Shown piece by piece: positions 20,949 through 28,795 of a stretch of DNA of 35,847 nt. Numbering within the stretch: the first letter of the stretch is position 1; each line of letters starts with the position of its first letter. The stretch is from Vibrio tasmaniensis 1F-187 (GTDB lineage: Bacteria > Pseudomonadota > Gammaproteobacteria > Enterobacterales > Vibrionaceae): contig NZ_AJZM02000044.1 in NCBI RefSeq assembly GCF_000272405.2, positions 1 to 35,847 of the forward strand. Reading direction: 5' to 3'. A program made the position numbers and the translations under genes. The notes beneath the pieces were generated by a model. The model saw only the letters and a program-made list of their open reading frames with translations, made no database searches and had not been told where the DNA came from.

Positions 20949-21755
20949 ATGAAAGTAATTAGCTTCAACATCAATGGCCTTAGAGCCCGTCTTCATCAGC
21001 TTCAAGCTATTATCGATAAGCACCAACCTGATGTGATTGGTCTACAAGAGATCAAAGTGCACGATGAAGCCTTCCCACTAGCCGATGTTGAAGCTATGGG
21101 TTACAAGGTCTACTTCCACGGTCAAAAGGCTCACTACGGTGTGGCGATGCTTTGTAAGCAAGAGCCAATTTCGGTACAAAAAGGCTTTCCTACAGACAAC
21201 GAAGACCATCAAAAACGCATGATCATGGCGACGTTTGAAGACGACAATGGTGAGAAGATCACTGTGCTAAATGGTTACTTCCCTCAAGGCGACAACATTA
21301 AGCATGAAACCAAATACCCGTACAAGCGCCAGTTCTACAAAGACTTAATGACGTACCTGAACGATTACCACAACAAAGATGAACAAGTGATTGTGATGGG
21401 CGACATTAATATCAGCCCTACCGATATTGATATCGGTATTGGTGAACCTAATGCAAAACGTTGGTTGAAAACAGGTAAATGTTCTTTCCAGCCAGAAGAG
21501 CGCGAATGGTTGAAAATATTGATGGACTGGGGCTTTGTGGACAGCTTCCGTTTGCTACACCCTGAAGTGAACGATCAATACTCATGGTTTGATTACCGCT
21601 CAAAAGGCTTCGTGGACAACCGCGGCCTGCGCATTGATGTGGTACTTGCGACTCAGAAGCTTGCTGACAAGTGTACTGAAGCGGGCATCGACTACGAACT
21701 ACGCGGCATCGAAAAACCGTCAGATCACGCGCCAATTTGGTCGACGTTTAAGTAG
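20949..21755 (+). CDS. xthA: Exodeoxyribonuclease III
   Basis: XthA is the main AP endonuclease and 3' to 5' exonuclease of base excision repair, acting on double-stranded DNA. The product has 268 residues, equal to E. coli. Catalytic and metal residues are visible: Asn7 in [10 protein letters not shown], Glu34 in GLQEIKVHD, Asp153 and Asn155 in [10 protein letters not shown], and Asp259-His260 in SDHAPIW. The ATG is preceded by GAGAGGT. The gene stands alone between the ptrB hairpins and a clear terminator, and is convergent with the metallopeptidase gene. Confidence 0.98.
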   Translation: MKVISFNINGLRARLHQLQAIIDKHQPDVIGLQEIKVHDEAFPLADVEAMGYKVYFHGQKAHYGVAMLCKQEPISVQKGFPTDNEDHQKRMIMATFEDDNGEKITVLNGYFPQGDNIKHETKYPYKRQFYKDLMTYLNDYHNKDEQVIVMGDINISPTDIDIGIGEPNAKRWLKTGKCSFQPEEREWLKILMDWGFVDSFRLLHPEVNDQYSWFDYRSKGFVDNRGLRIDVVLATQKLADKCTEAGIDYELRGIEKPSDHAPIWSTFK

Positions 21756-21834
21756 TTACTTTTAGGTAACAGAACTTAGCCATATCAAGTAGCTGGTAAA
21801 TCGTGTTCACTAGGCTAACCAGAAGCGAATAACG

Positions 21835-21866
21835 AAAGAGAGGAGTTAATATCTCCTCTCTTTTTT
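21835..21866 (+). terminator. Intrinsic terminator of xthA
   Basis: AAAGAGAGGAG and CTCCTCTCTTT form an 11-bp stem with a 7-base AT loop, followed by a T run. It may also stop the convergent minus-strand gene, less efficiently. Confidence 0.88.
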
Positions 21867-21891
21867 CTTCGTGACTCTATCTGCCATATAC

Positions 21892-24627
21892 CTAATTAAG
21901 CGGCCAAGCGGTCGTGCCGTCAACATCTAACGGCGTCTTAGCAAATTCATCTAAGCAATAGCCTTGATTAGACGATGCAAAATATGTCAAAGGCATGTTA
22001 CTTAGACTAAGAGCTGTGACTTGTTGCTTCGCTTTATCACTGAAACTGAATCCCCACATATCTAAGTATTGCTTCATATCCCTTTCTGCTACGTAGCTTA
22101 ATGCGATAAGCATCCAGTCATTGTTGGTGATGCCTTCGGCTTCTTGTTTGGTGTAATCAGAAAAACCAATAGAGCCTTTACCGTTGTTCCAAAGAGTATC
22201 ACTGGCTTTCAAGCGATTAAACTCGCGTTCAATCAAGTGTAAGCGCCCTAGTAAATGCCAACCTGAATTCAATACACCTTGCTGCTCAGTCAACATCATC
22301 ATTTGAATGAACATACGAGCCCCCCAACTCCAACCCGTTTGATTTTGAGCCGCCATAAAAGCGTTTGGATCTGGCTGAGTTCGGCTCTGCTGTAAAAGTT
22401 GATACTGCCCTTTAAAGTCTAGGCTTTGGCAAGACGATACCTTTGCCGTATCTTTGTAATACTTTGATTTACTGAAATACGAATAGTAGTTGGTTGTTGA
22501 GTGGCCTTCCCACCCAGAGAATCTAAAACGCCCTCTTTCCAGTCCATGACCAAGCTCGTGCAAATCACCATGCCCTAGAGGATGAAAAGACCAATAAGCA
22601 TCGTAAGGGTTTCCTGAACAACCGTAACCACAAGTCGCTTGATCGGCATTCATGTGCTTTACAATATCAATGTTCGCAATTTCCCAGCCCTTTGCCTCTC
22701 CGTATTGGTGTATTTCAGCAATTTCATCAATTCCTGGCCCTTTGAAACCCGCAAGTGCATGAGGAAGGTTGTGTACGTAACGCTCTGTGGCGAGAGCCAT
22801 ATCATGCGGCTGTGCCCAATCAGAAGCTCCGATAGACTCTTTCATCTTGTCTAGTTTAGAGTGAACTTCAAATCCGGGAGTCACCAACTCAGCCCAGTCA
22901 AAGTTACCTTCTTCGAGCTGCGCGACAAAGCTATCGTTGTCCGCTTTACTTCGCCAAACAGGGTGTTGGGCAACATTTTCAAAACGCAGCTCTACATCGA
23001 TATCGTTGGTATCAAAATGAACTTGTAATGTCCCGCCATAGGCAGAGGTCAGGTATATCGTTTCTCCATGTTTTACGGGGTAAGTTACCGAAGTCAAAAA
23101 CTTCGGCCTTGCATAGCCGTCTTTACCCGAAAACTCATGAGTCGCACCGCTACGTAGTGTGTTAAGGGCAATCGACGTTGCCACTTTGTTATTATCTAAT
23201 CGCGTCACTTTGATCGTCTTACCCGGTAAGGCATATACACCCGCCGCACGGAAGTTTTTCTTTGACTCTAAAGTAATAATCTTGGTGATGAGAGGGACAT
23301 TCTTAAAGTTCTTGGTACTGAAGTTCCCTAAACTCGGCTGTGCTGCGTTATGTTGTCGAGTGTTGTATGTCGCGTAATCACTGTAATACGACCGAAGAAA
23401 GTCGATTCTATCTGTTACGTCTTTACCCATTGGGTACTTAACGTCTTGTCGGTAGCGATCAGCAAGTAGCAGTAACAGCTTTTCATATTCGTAGTTCTTG
23501 GATGCAAAGAGATCAATTTTTTTGCTATCAAGCGTCGTTAGGTGTGAACGAATACTGTTCGCTGCCTTATAGAACTCTTCATCCATGTTGGACTCATCTG
23601 GGCAAGATTTGTCATCACATAAATTTAAGTCAACAGTGAAACTATCGAGTTTCAGGCGCTGTAAAAGTGCTTGTTGTTTGACGATATTATCTGGCATGCG
23701 ATCAATCAGTTGCGTTGAATCCCAATTTGACAGCCCTAGCCTGCGCCAATAGTTATCACCAACATACGTCATATGCATTTCTGCAAATAGTGCGTTGCCT
23801 AAGTCCGTCATACCGCCATCAAGATGCAAGTACAGTACGGGAATCTTTTTGTTGAACGCCAAACGTAACCCCGTCATTACATCGTTAATTTCGTCACCAT
23901 CATTTAACTTTTGAGACAAAATCAATAAATCAGGGTTGTTCGTTTCAATACATTGGCTTAATTTTCTGCCGTCACAGGCGTTGTCATCATTGATAACCAT
24001 CGAAGGATTGATGTTGCTCGTTAGCCAGTTTCGCGTTGCTTTGTCATCAGGAAAATAATAAGACTGATCCATCTGAGCCAAGACAACATTCTTAGGTGAA
24101 CTTGTGCCAGATGCCCAACCCACCAAGTTTTTCAACCACACTTCCATTTCTGCGTTGACTGAATCCGTTGAACGTTGCTTAGTTCGAAATGGGTTACTTG
24201 CTAACGCAGCGTAACGACTACCGCTCGATGTATAACCTGCAATACCAATCGCAAGCTCTTGGTCAGTATATCCACTCTGCATCGCTTTATTGGTTTTCAG
24301 GATGACATCGTTGAAGCCGTAAGTTGGGAAGATGATCGCGGCATCGTGTGTTGGATCCCAATGAAGATTGCGCAGCGGCGTGCCGTCTGAATTTTTAGAC
24401 AGAGACTGTTTAATTTGACTGTAATCAGATTTGTATTGGGCAACGAGCGTTTGGCTGGCGTCAATAAACTCATTGGCATTAGATACAAGGGATGCATCTC
24501 CGGATTCAAGCGCTTTTTGTACCTCCGTTTTACTCGGAGGTTGAGCGGAATCACTAGAACCACCACATGCAGAAAGTAGTAGAGACGACGGCAAAATTAG
24601 ACACAAAGATAAGATGTTTTTTTTCAT
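21892..24627 (-). CDS. Lipoprotein zinc metallopeptidase, ImpA/M60-like family
   Basis: This 911-residue putative surface lipoprotein has a signal peptide ending in a lipobox (LLLSAC, then GGSSDS). The zinc motif HELGH (His690, Glu691, His694) is followed by Glu707, twelve residues after the last His, fitting the gluzincin pattern of peptidase families M60/M98-like. The overall layout, with an N-terminal domain containing the HWDPTHDAA type segment and a C-terminal catalytic domain, resembles Pseudomonas aeruginosa IMPa, a protease of O-glycosylated mucin-type proteins such as PSGL-1. The substrate here is inferred, not seen. It stands alone, flanked by the xthA terminator and the ABC operon terminator. 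Assignment to the family is from motif and layout. Confidence 0.8.
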   Translation of the reverse strand: MKKNILSLCLILPSSLLLSACGGSSDSAQPPSKTEVQKALESGDASLVSNANEFIDASQTLVAQYKSDYSQIKQSLSKNSDGTPLRNLHWDPTHDAAIIFPTYGFNDVILKTNKAMQSGYTDQELAIGIAGYTSSGSRYAALASNPFRTKQRSTDSVNAEMEVWLKNLVGWASGTSSPKNVVLAQMDQSYYFPDDKATRNWLTSNINPSMVINDDNACDGRKLSQCIETNNPDLLILSQKLNDGDEINDVMTGLRLAFNKKIPVLYLHLDGGMTDLGNALFAEMHMTYVGDNYWRRLGLSNWDSTQLIDRMPDNIVKQQALLQRLKLDSFTVDLNLCDDKSCPDESNMDEEFYKAANSIRSHLTTLDSKKIDLFASKNYEYEKLLLLLADRYRQDVKYPMGKDVTDRIDFLRSYYSDYATYNTRQHNAAQPSLGNFSTKNFKNVPLITKIITLESKKNFRAAGVYALPGKTIKVTRLDNNKVATSIALNTLRSGATHEFSGKDGYARPKFLTSVTYPVKHGETIYLTSAYGGTLQVHFDTNDIDVELRFENVAQHPVWRSKADNDSFVAQLEEGNFDWAELVTPGFEVHSKLDKMKESIGASDWAQPHDMALATERYVHNLPHALAGFKGPGIDEIAEIHQYGEAKGWEIANIDIVKHMNADQATCGYGCSGNPYDAYWSFHPLGHGDLHELGHGLERGRFRFSGWEGHSTTNYYSYFSKSKYYKDTAKVSSCQSLDFKGQYQLLQQSRTQPDPNAFMAAQNQTGWSWGARMFIQMMMLTEQQGVLNSGWHLLGRLHLIEREFNRLKASDTLWNNGKGSIGFSDYTKQEAEGITNNDWMLIALSYVAERDMKQYLDMWGFSFSDKAKQQVTALSLSNMPLTYFASSNQGYCLDEFAKTPLDVDGTTAWPLN

Positions 24628-24774
24628 TGTTATACGACACTCAAAAAAATTGGAGCAAGTGTATCTATGGGTTTAATGAAGTCAATTGATTCGACTAATG
24701 GGTTCGTAATTTATGGAGTGAATTTAACAAATACCACTTAAACTTATTAGAACCCGAACAATTGAATTGAAATT

Positions 24775-24799
24775 AAAAACGGCGCTACAAGAGCGCCGT
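24775..24799 (-). terminator. Terminator of the amino-acid ABC transporter operon
   Basis: ACGGCGCT pairs with AGCGCCGT around a 5-base loop. On the minus strand a T run follows. It lies 28 bases after the last permease gene. Confidence 0.85.
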
Positions 24800-24826
24800 T
24801 TATCTAAGAAAATCTGTATCGTAGAG

Positions 24827-25504
24827 TTAACTTAACGGTCTTAGGTAAGCAAGGAAACGCTTCTCTGCGAATTTGAAAATCGCAATGATGATAAACGTTA
24901 GCGCCATGTAGAATAGACCTGCAGTTAGGAAAGACTCGAATGGAGCGTAGTAACGAGAGTTGACCAAACGTGCAGCACCAGTTAGATCCATAATGGTTAC
25001 GATACCTGCTACCGCTGAACCATGAAGCATAAAGATAACTTCGTTACTGTAAGCCGGCAATGCACGACGTAGAGCACTTGGTAAAATGATGCGGCGGTAT
25101 GTCTTGGGTGTGCTCATACCATACGCTTTTGCTGCTTCAACTTCACCTTTCGGTAAGCCATTAATAGCACCACGAATGATCTCTGCGGTATATGCTGATG
25201 TGTTCAGAATAAACGCAACTAAAGCACAGAACCACGCGTTTTCCCATAGTGTATCCTTTACTGGGAAGAATTGGTCCATACCGTAGTAAATCAGGTACAA
25301 CTGCACCAATAACGGCGTACCACGGAAGAAATAAATGAACGACCAAGCCGGAGCGTTAATCAGCATATTTGGACTATTGCGAGCGATAGCTAATGGTATG
25401 GCTACGAATAAGCCAACAATCAAAGCGACACAAACCATCCAAGCCGTTGTCCACAAACCACCAAGGTAAATCGGCAGGCTTTCAATTATCAATGAAAAGT
25501 CCAT
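24827..25504 (-). CDS. hisM: Basic amino-acid ABC transporter permease, HisM type
   Basis: This 225-residue inner-membrane permease has about five membrane helices and belongs to the polar amino-acid uptake family. The EAA loop that contacts the ATPase is visible as EVEAAKAYGMSTPKTYRRI, followed by LPSALRRALPAYSNEV, close to E. coli HisM. It forms the heterodimeric channel with the preceding permease gene, from which it is separated by only two bases. It is the last gene of the operon and is followed by a terminator. The gene order ATPase, binding protein, permease, permease equals E. coli artPIQM, but sequences look closer to the His/Lys-Arg-Orn system. The substrate is most likely arginine, histidine, lysine or ornithine. 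Confidence 0.9.
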   Translation of the reverse strand: MDFSLIIESLPIYLGGLWTTAWMVCVALIVGLFVAIPLAIARNSPNMLINAPAWSFIYFFRGTPLLVQLYLIYYGMDQFFPVKDTLWENAWFCALVAFILNTSAYTAEIIRGAINGLPKGEVEAAKAYGMSTPKTYRRIILPSALRRALPAYSNEVIFMLHGSAVAGIVTIMDLTGAARLVNSRYYAPFESFLTAGLFYMALTFIIIAIFKFAEKRFLAYLRPLS

Positions 25505-25506
25505 AA

Positions 25507-26247
25507 CTACCTCGCGTGGATACTGAATTTACGTTCAACCAACTTAAGTAAGCCCGTCGAAACACTGGTGAAGAATAAGAAGATGATTGCCACCGTCATA
25601 TAGAAGGTAAATGGCATTTTGGTTGAACCCGCCGCCAGAGCGCTAACACGTACCATGTCTTCAAGGCCAATAATAGAAACCAGCGCGGTAGTTTTTAGTA
25701 AAACCAACCAGTTATTACCAAACCCCGGCAATGCGTGACGAATCATTTGCGGTAATAGAATACGACGGAATGCTAAGACAGGGCCCATGCCATAGGCCTT
25801 TGCCGCTTCCATCTCACCGCTGTCGACAGCCATTATTGCACCACGGAAGGTTTCAGCCATGTAAGCACCGAAGATAAAGCCAATCGTTAAGACACCGGCA
25901 ATGAATGGGCTGACATCAATATAATCAGGTAGGTAAGCGGTCCATTCGTGGTTAGGGTCACTTGATGTGAACCACTCATTGAGCCACTCATTGATGGAAT
26001 ACAAACTGTTGTTTAAAAGGATTTGTCCACCAAAGAAAATTAGCATCATCAATACGAGATCGGGTATACCTCGAATAACGGTTGTGTAGAGGGTTGCAAT
26101 TGCACGAGCCCAGCGATAAGGCGCGAGTTTAGCTAAGGCACCTAGCATACCAAGAACCATAGCTAAAATTAGCGACAGTAAGGCAACTTCGATTGTAAGC
26201 ACCGCCCCTTTCAGGATCGACGCTTCATATCCTTGTAAATCAAACAT
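25507..26247 (-). CDS. hisQ: Basic amino-acid ABC transporter permease, HisQ type
   Basis: This 246-residue permease is paired with the HisM-type protein. The EAA loop is seen as EMEAAKAYGMGPVLAFRRI with LPQMIRHALPGFGNNW, and TTVIRGIPDLVLMMLIFFGGQ matches E. coli HisQ. I start at the ATG at 26247, which has a GGA ribosome site and matches the HisQ start. A TTG four codons upstream is less likely. Compared with E. coli HisQ (228 residues) there is an insertion of roughly 20 residues after the third helix (about residues 85-105, INEWLNEWFTSSDPNHEW), likely a periplasmic loop. A strong hairpin precedes the gene. Confidence 0.9.
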   Translation of the reverse strand: MFDLQGYEASILKGAVLTIEVALLSLILAMVLGMLGALAKLAPYRWARAIATLYTTVIRGIPDLVLMMLIFFGGQILLNNSLYSINEWLNEWFTSSDPNHEWTAYLPDYIDVSPFIAGVLTIGFIFGAYMAETFRGAIMAVDSGEMEAAKAYGMGPVLAFRRILLPQMIRHALPGFGNNWLVLLKTTALVSIIGLEDMVRVSALAAGSTKMPFTFYMTVAIIFLFFTSVSTGLLKLVERKFSIHAR

Positions 26248-26286
26248 AATGAATTCCAACAGAACTGCGAAAAAGTTGGTAAGACA

Positions 26287-26306
26287 GGGAGAGGAGAGCC
26301 TCTCCC
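26287..26306 (-). other. Hairpin between binding protein and permease genes
   Basis: GGGAGAGG (26287-26294) and CCTCTCCC (26299-26306) form a perfect 8-bp GC-rich hairpin with loop AGAG. On the minus strand only a weak T-poor tail follows. It lies between the binding protein stop and the permease start, where such structures stabilise the upstream message and lower downstream expression. Confidence 0.6.
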
Positions 26307-26326
26307 TTAAGAAGTGACGCTAAAGA

Positions 26327-27097
26327 TTACTTACCGTATACGTCGTAGTTGAAGTATTTAGCAGCGATATCTTGGTAGATGCCTTTTTCACGTAGTGAAA
26401 GGATTGCAGCATCTAATTGCTTAGTCAGATCTTTGTCTTGCTTACGTAGAGCAATACCAAAACCTTCACCGAACCACTTAGGATCAGTTAGTGATGGACC
26501 AACAAACTCGTAGTCTTCACCACCCGCTTTGTTTAGTACACCTTCTTCTAGAGCAGATGCATCACCCAGTACAGCAGCAACACGACCGTTAGCTAGATCA
26601 AGGTAAGCTTCGTCAAATGAACCGTAACGAACGATTTCTACTGTGTCGCCGTAGTTATCTGTTAGGTACTTGTCGTGAGTTGTTGCACGTTGAACGGCAA
26701 TTTTTTGACCACTTAGATCATCAAAGTTAAGGCCTGCACCTTTTTTAGCGATGAACTTGTTCGGGATAAGTGCGTATTTACCTGTGAAATCGATCTTTTT
26801 CTTGCGCTCTTCCGTGATAGACATTGCCGCAATGATCGCATCATATTTACGAGCAAGCAGAGAAGGAATAATACCATCCCAATCTTGTGCAACGATCTTA
26901 CACTTCACCTGCATTTCAGTACAAAGCGCGTTAGCCATATCGACATCGAAGCCTTTCAGCGAACCGTCAGCTTCTGTCCAGCTAAATGGAGGGTAAGCAC
27001 CTTCAATACCGAAACGTACTGTTTTCCATTCTTTTGCTTGAGCTACGCCCGTTGCAGCAGTTGCAGCAAGTGCCGCGACTAATAACCACTTTTTCAT
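26327..27097 (-). CDS. Periplasmic basic amino-acid binding protein, HisJ/ArgT/AotJ type
   Basis: This is a 256-residue precursor with a signal peptide cleaved after AQA (residue 21). The mature protein is a type II periplasmic binding protein: GIEGAYPPFSWTEADGSLKGFDVDMANAL is the first ligand-binding stretch, and RATTHDKYL and LGDASALEEG line the second lobe. Two cysteines (in NALCTEMQVKCKI) match the disulphide of HisJ and ArgT. It ends in KYFNYDVYGK like HisJ. It catches the amino acid and hands it to the HisQ/HisM-type channel. It is separated from the ATPase gene by 136 bases, room for an internal promoter, which would fit the higher need for this subunit. Confidence 0.92.
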   Translation of the reverse strand: MKKWLLVAALAATAATGVAQAKEWKTVRFGIEGAYPPFSWTEADGSLKGFDVDMANALCTEMQVKCKIVAQDWDGIIPSLLARKYDAIIAAMSITEERKKKIDFTGKYALIPNKFIAKKGAGLNFDDLSGQKIAVQRATTHDKYLTDNYGDTVEIVRYGSFDEAYLDLANGRVAAVLGDASALEEGVLNKAGGEDYEFVGPSLTDPKWFGEGFGIALRKQDKDLTKQLDAAILSLREKGIYQDIAAKYFNYDVYGK

Positions 27098-27233
27098 ATC
27101 CCTACTCCTGTGATTTAGGTTTTTATGTTTTGCTAATTTTAATATTGTGTTTGTTGTTACTTATTAACTTACTTGTTGTGTTTCATTGTTAACACTGTCG
27201 CCATTTACCTTAGCAACAGCATTTCAATTCTGA

Positions 27234-28004
27234 TTAGTAAATCGATGAGATAAATTGTTGTAATCGCTCAGATTCAGGCTCAGTAAACAGTTTAGCTGGA
27301 TCGCCTTGTTCTTCCACCAAGCCTTGATGTAAGAACATCACATGATTTGATACGTCACGAGCAAAAGCCATTTCATGTGTTACCACAAGCATGGTTCTTC
27401 CTTCTTCTGCTAGATCGCGCATTACACCAAGTACTTCCCCTACTAACTCAGGATCAAGTGCCGATGTTGGTTCATCAAATAGCATTACTTCAGGATCAAC
27501 CGCTAACGCTCTTGCAATCGCAGCACGCTGTTGTTGTCCGCCAGATAAATGACCCGGGTAGTAATCTTTGCGTTCATATAGCCCTACTTTCTTCAGTAGC
27601 AGCTCAGCATTTTCAATCGCTTGTGCTTTAGGTACACCTAAGACGTGAACAGGCGCTTCGATAACATTTTCGAGAACGGTCAGATGAGACCACAGGTTGA
27701 AACCCTGAAAAACCATTGCTAAGCGAGAACGGATTCGCTGTACTTGTTTTTCATTGGCAGGAACAGAAACACCTTGGCGGTTATTTTTCATTTGAATTAA
27801 TTCACCATTAACCCAAATCTCGCCAGCAGTAGGCGTCTCTAAAAGGTTGATACATCTAAGGAAAGTACTTTTACCCGACCCTGAAGATCCGATAATCGAT
27901 ACTACATCGCCTTTATGCGCAGAAAGTGAAATTCCCTTTAAAACTTCATTTTGACCAAACGTTTTGTGTAAATCCTTTATGTCCAGCGCTGGTACATCTT
28001 TCAT
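27234..28004 (-). CDS. hisP: Basic amino-acid ABC transporter ATP-binding protein, HisP type
   Basis: This is a 256-residue ABC ATPase of the polar amino-acid class, probably the first gene of the operon. Walker A is GSSGSGKS (39-46), the Q-loop is VFQGFNLWSH, the signature is LSGGQQQR, Walker B is VMLFDEPTSALD, and the switch His lies in VTHEM. Length and sequence match E. coli HisP (257). The ATG at 28004 is chosen because a GGGAGAG ribosome site lies just upstream. A frame from 28094 would add 30 unconserved residues. Regulation by ArgR is possible by analogy with art operons, but I could not find a good ARG box. Confidence 0.92.
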   Translation of the reverse strand: MKDVPALDIKDLHKTFGQNEVLKGISLSAHKGDVVSIIGSSGSGKSTFLRCINLLETPTAGEIWVNGELIQMKNNRQGVSVPANEKQVQRIRSRLAMVFQGFNLWSHLTVLENVIEAPVHVLGVPKAQAIENAELLLKKVGLYERKDYYPGHLSGGQQQRAAIARALAVDPEVMLFDEPTSALDPELVGEVLGVMRDLAEEGRTMLVVTHEMAFARDVSNHVMFLHQGLVEEQGDPAKLFTEPESERLQQFISSIY

Positions 28005-28371
28005 GCGCTTTCTCTCCCAAGTTTGTGAAAATGCAAGGTACTCCGACCTTTTCATGCGATACAAACTAGCACCACACGAAACAACATGCAACAAATTATT
28101 AACCTAATAATTGAGAATAAATAGCGATTAACTCTGACTTATTATGCAATGAATAGCGTTTTAGTCTCAATTTATTGAATGAAACGTATCAACAAGCTGT
28201 AATTGCGACTCTGACATTGTTTAAATAAAGTTAATCAAAATGAGATTCTCGTAGCTTGATGCCTCACAAGAAAAACACGTTTTGTGAACTTAAAAACTGC
28301 GCTTCCGACAAAATCTAACACCCGCAGTAGTACACCAAACTCACTATACGAGAACGTCATTTAAAGGCCGT

Positions 28372-28430
28372 TGAGTGGTTAAAACTTCATAGGCAACTAA
28401 GAGACCAGTTGCTAATAGTAAAACCACTCA
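28372..28430. other. Nested hairpin, possible structured RNA or operator
   Basis: TGAGTGGTT (28372-28380) pairs with AACCACTCA (28422-28430), 9 bp perfect. Inside, GCAACT (28393-28398) pairs with AGTTGC (28407-28412) around AAGAGACC. The two stems are joined by an interior loop of about 12 and 9 bases. It lies 366 bases before the DUF3360 start codon. I do not recognise a known riboswitch or Vibrio small RNA. Confidence 0.5.
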
Positions 28431-28579
28431 GTAAGTCAGAGGTATCCGGCTGATGCTATGTAGAGCAAGGCATGAAGAAGATAGCTAACGTCAATTTGTG
28501 AAAACTAATTACACAATTCATCAACGGTACGTTAATGAATCGCTTCGTTTTGTAGCTTTCTTTCACATAAACTCATAAA

Positions 28580-28593
28580 GTGATCAAGATCAA
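28580..28593. promoter_or_regulatory. FNR-like box upstream of the DUF3360 gene
   Basis: GTGAT-CAAG-ATCAA matches the FNR consensus TTGAT-N4-ATCAA at nine of ten positions. It lies about 205 bases before the DUF3360 start, on the side of the anaerobic pfl cluster. Activation under low oxygen is inferred. Confidence 0.55.
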
Positions 28594-28795
28594 TCACCCT
28601 AAAGGGTAAGCTTGTTAGACTCAGCAGCAAAGAATAAGGCATTAAAAATGCCAAACATTTCTTTTAACTTAGCTGCATAAAGCACATCAAATCCGTGCAA
28701 CATAATATTAATAAGTTATAACTAAGAAATAACGCAATTACGCGAAATTTTATAATTCAATTTTAGAATTACTAACATAAAAATATGAGGAATCT

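Larger units (their letters stand above)
28005..28795. other. Long divergent intergenic region before the DUF3360 gene
   Basis: This 791-base AT-rich stretch has no convincing gene. It contains a nested hairpin (28372-28430), an FNR-like box (28580-28593), a small hairpin GGCATT-AAA-AATGCC (about 28638-28652) and the inverted pair TCACAA/TTGTGA near 28263-28287. The amino-acid transporter promoter must lie at its left side and that of the DUF3360 gene at its right. Its length leaves room for a small RNA. Confidence 0.6.

Noticed and set aside
26248..26259. TTG start for the HisQ-type permease
   Set aside because: The ATG at 26247 has a better ribosome site and matches the family start.
28005..28094. 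N-terminal extension of the HisP-type ATPase by 30 residues
   Set aside because: The GGGAGAG site just before 28004 and alignment with HisP support the shorter form.
28085..28180. ArgR box for the basic amino-acid transporter
   Set aside because: Several TGAAT-like half sites occur in AT-rich DNA, but none forms a good 18-base palindrome.
28490..28520. CRP site around TTGTG...CACAA
   Set aside because: The half sites are 11 bases apart, which does not fit the CRP spacing.
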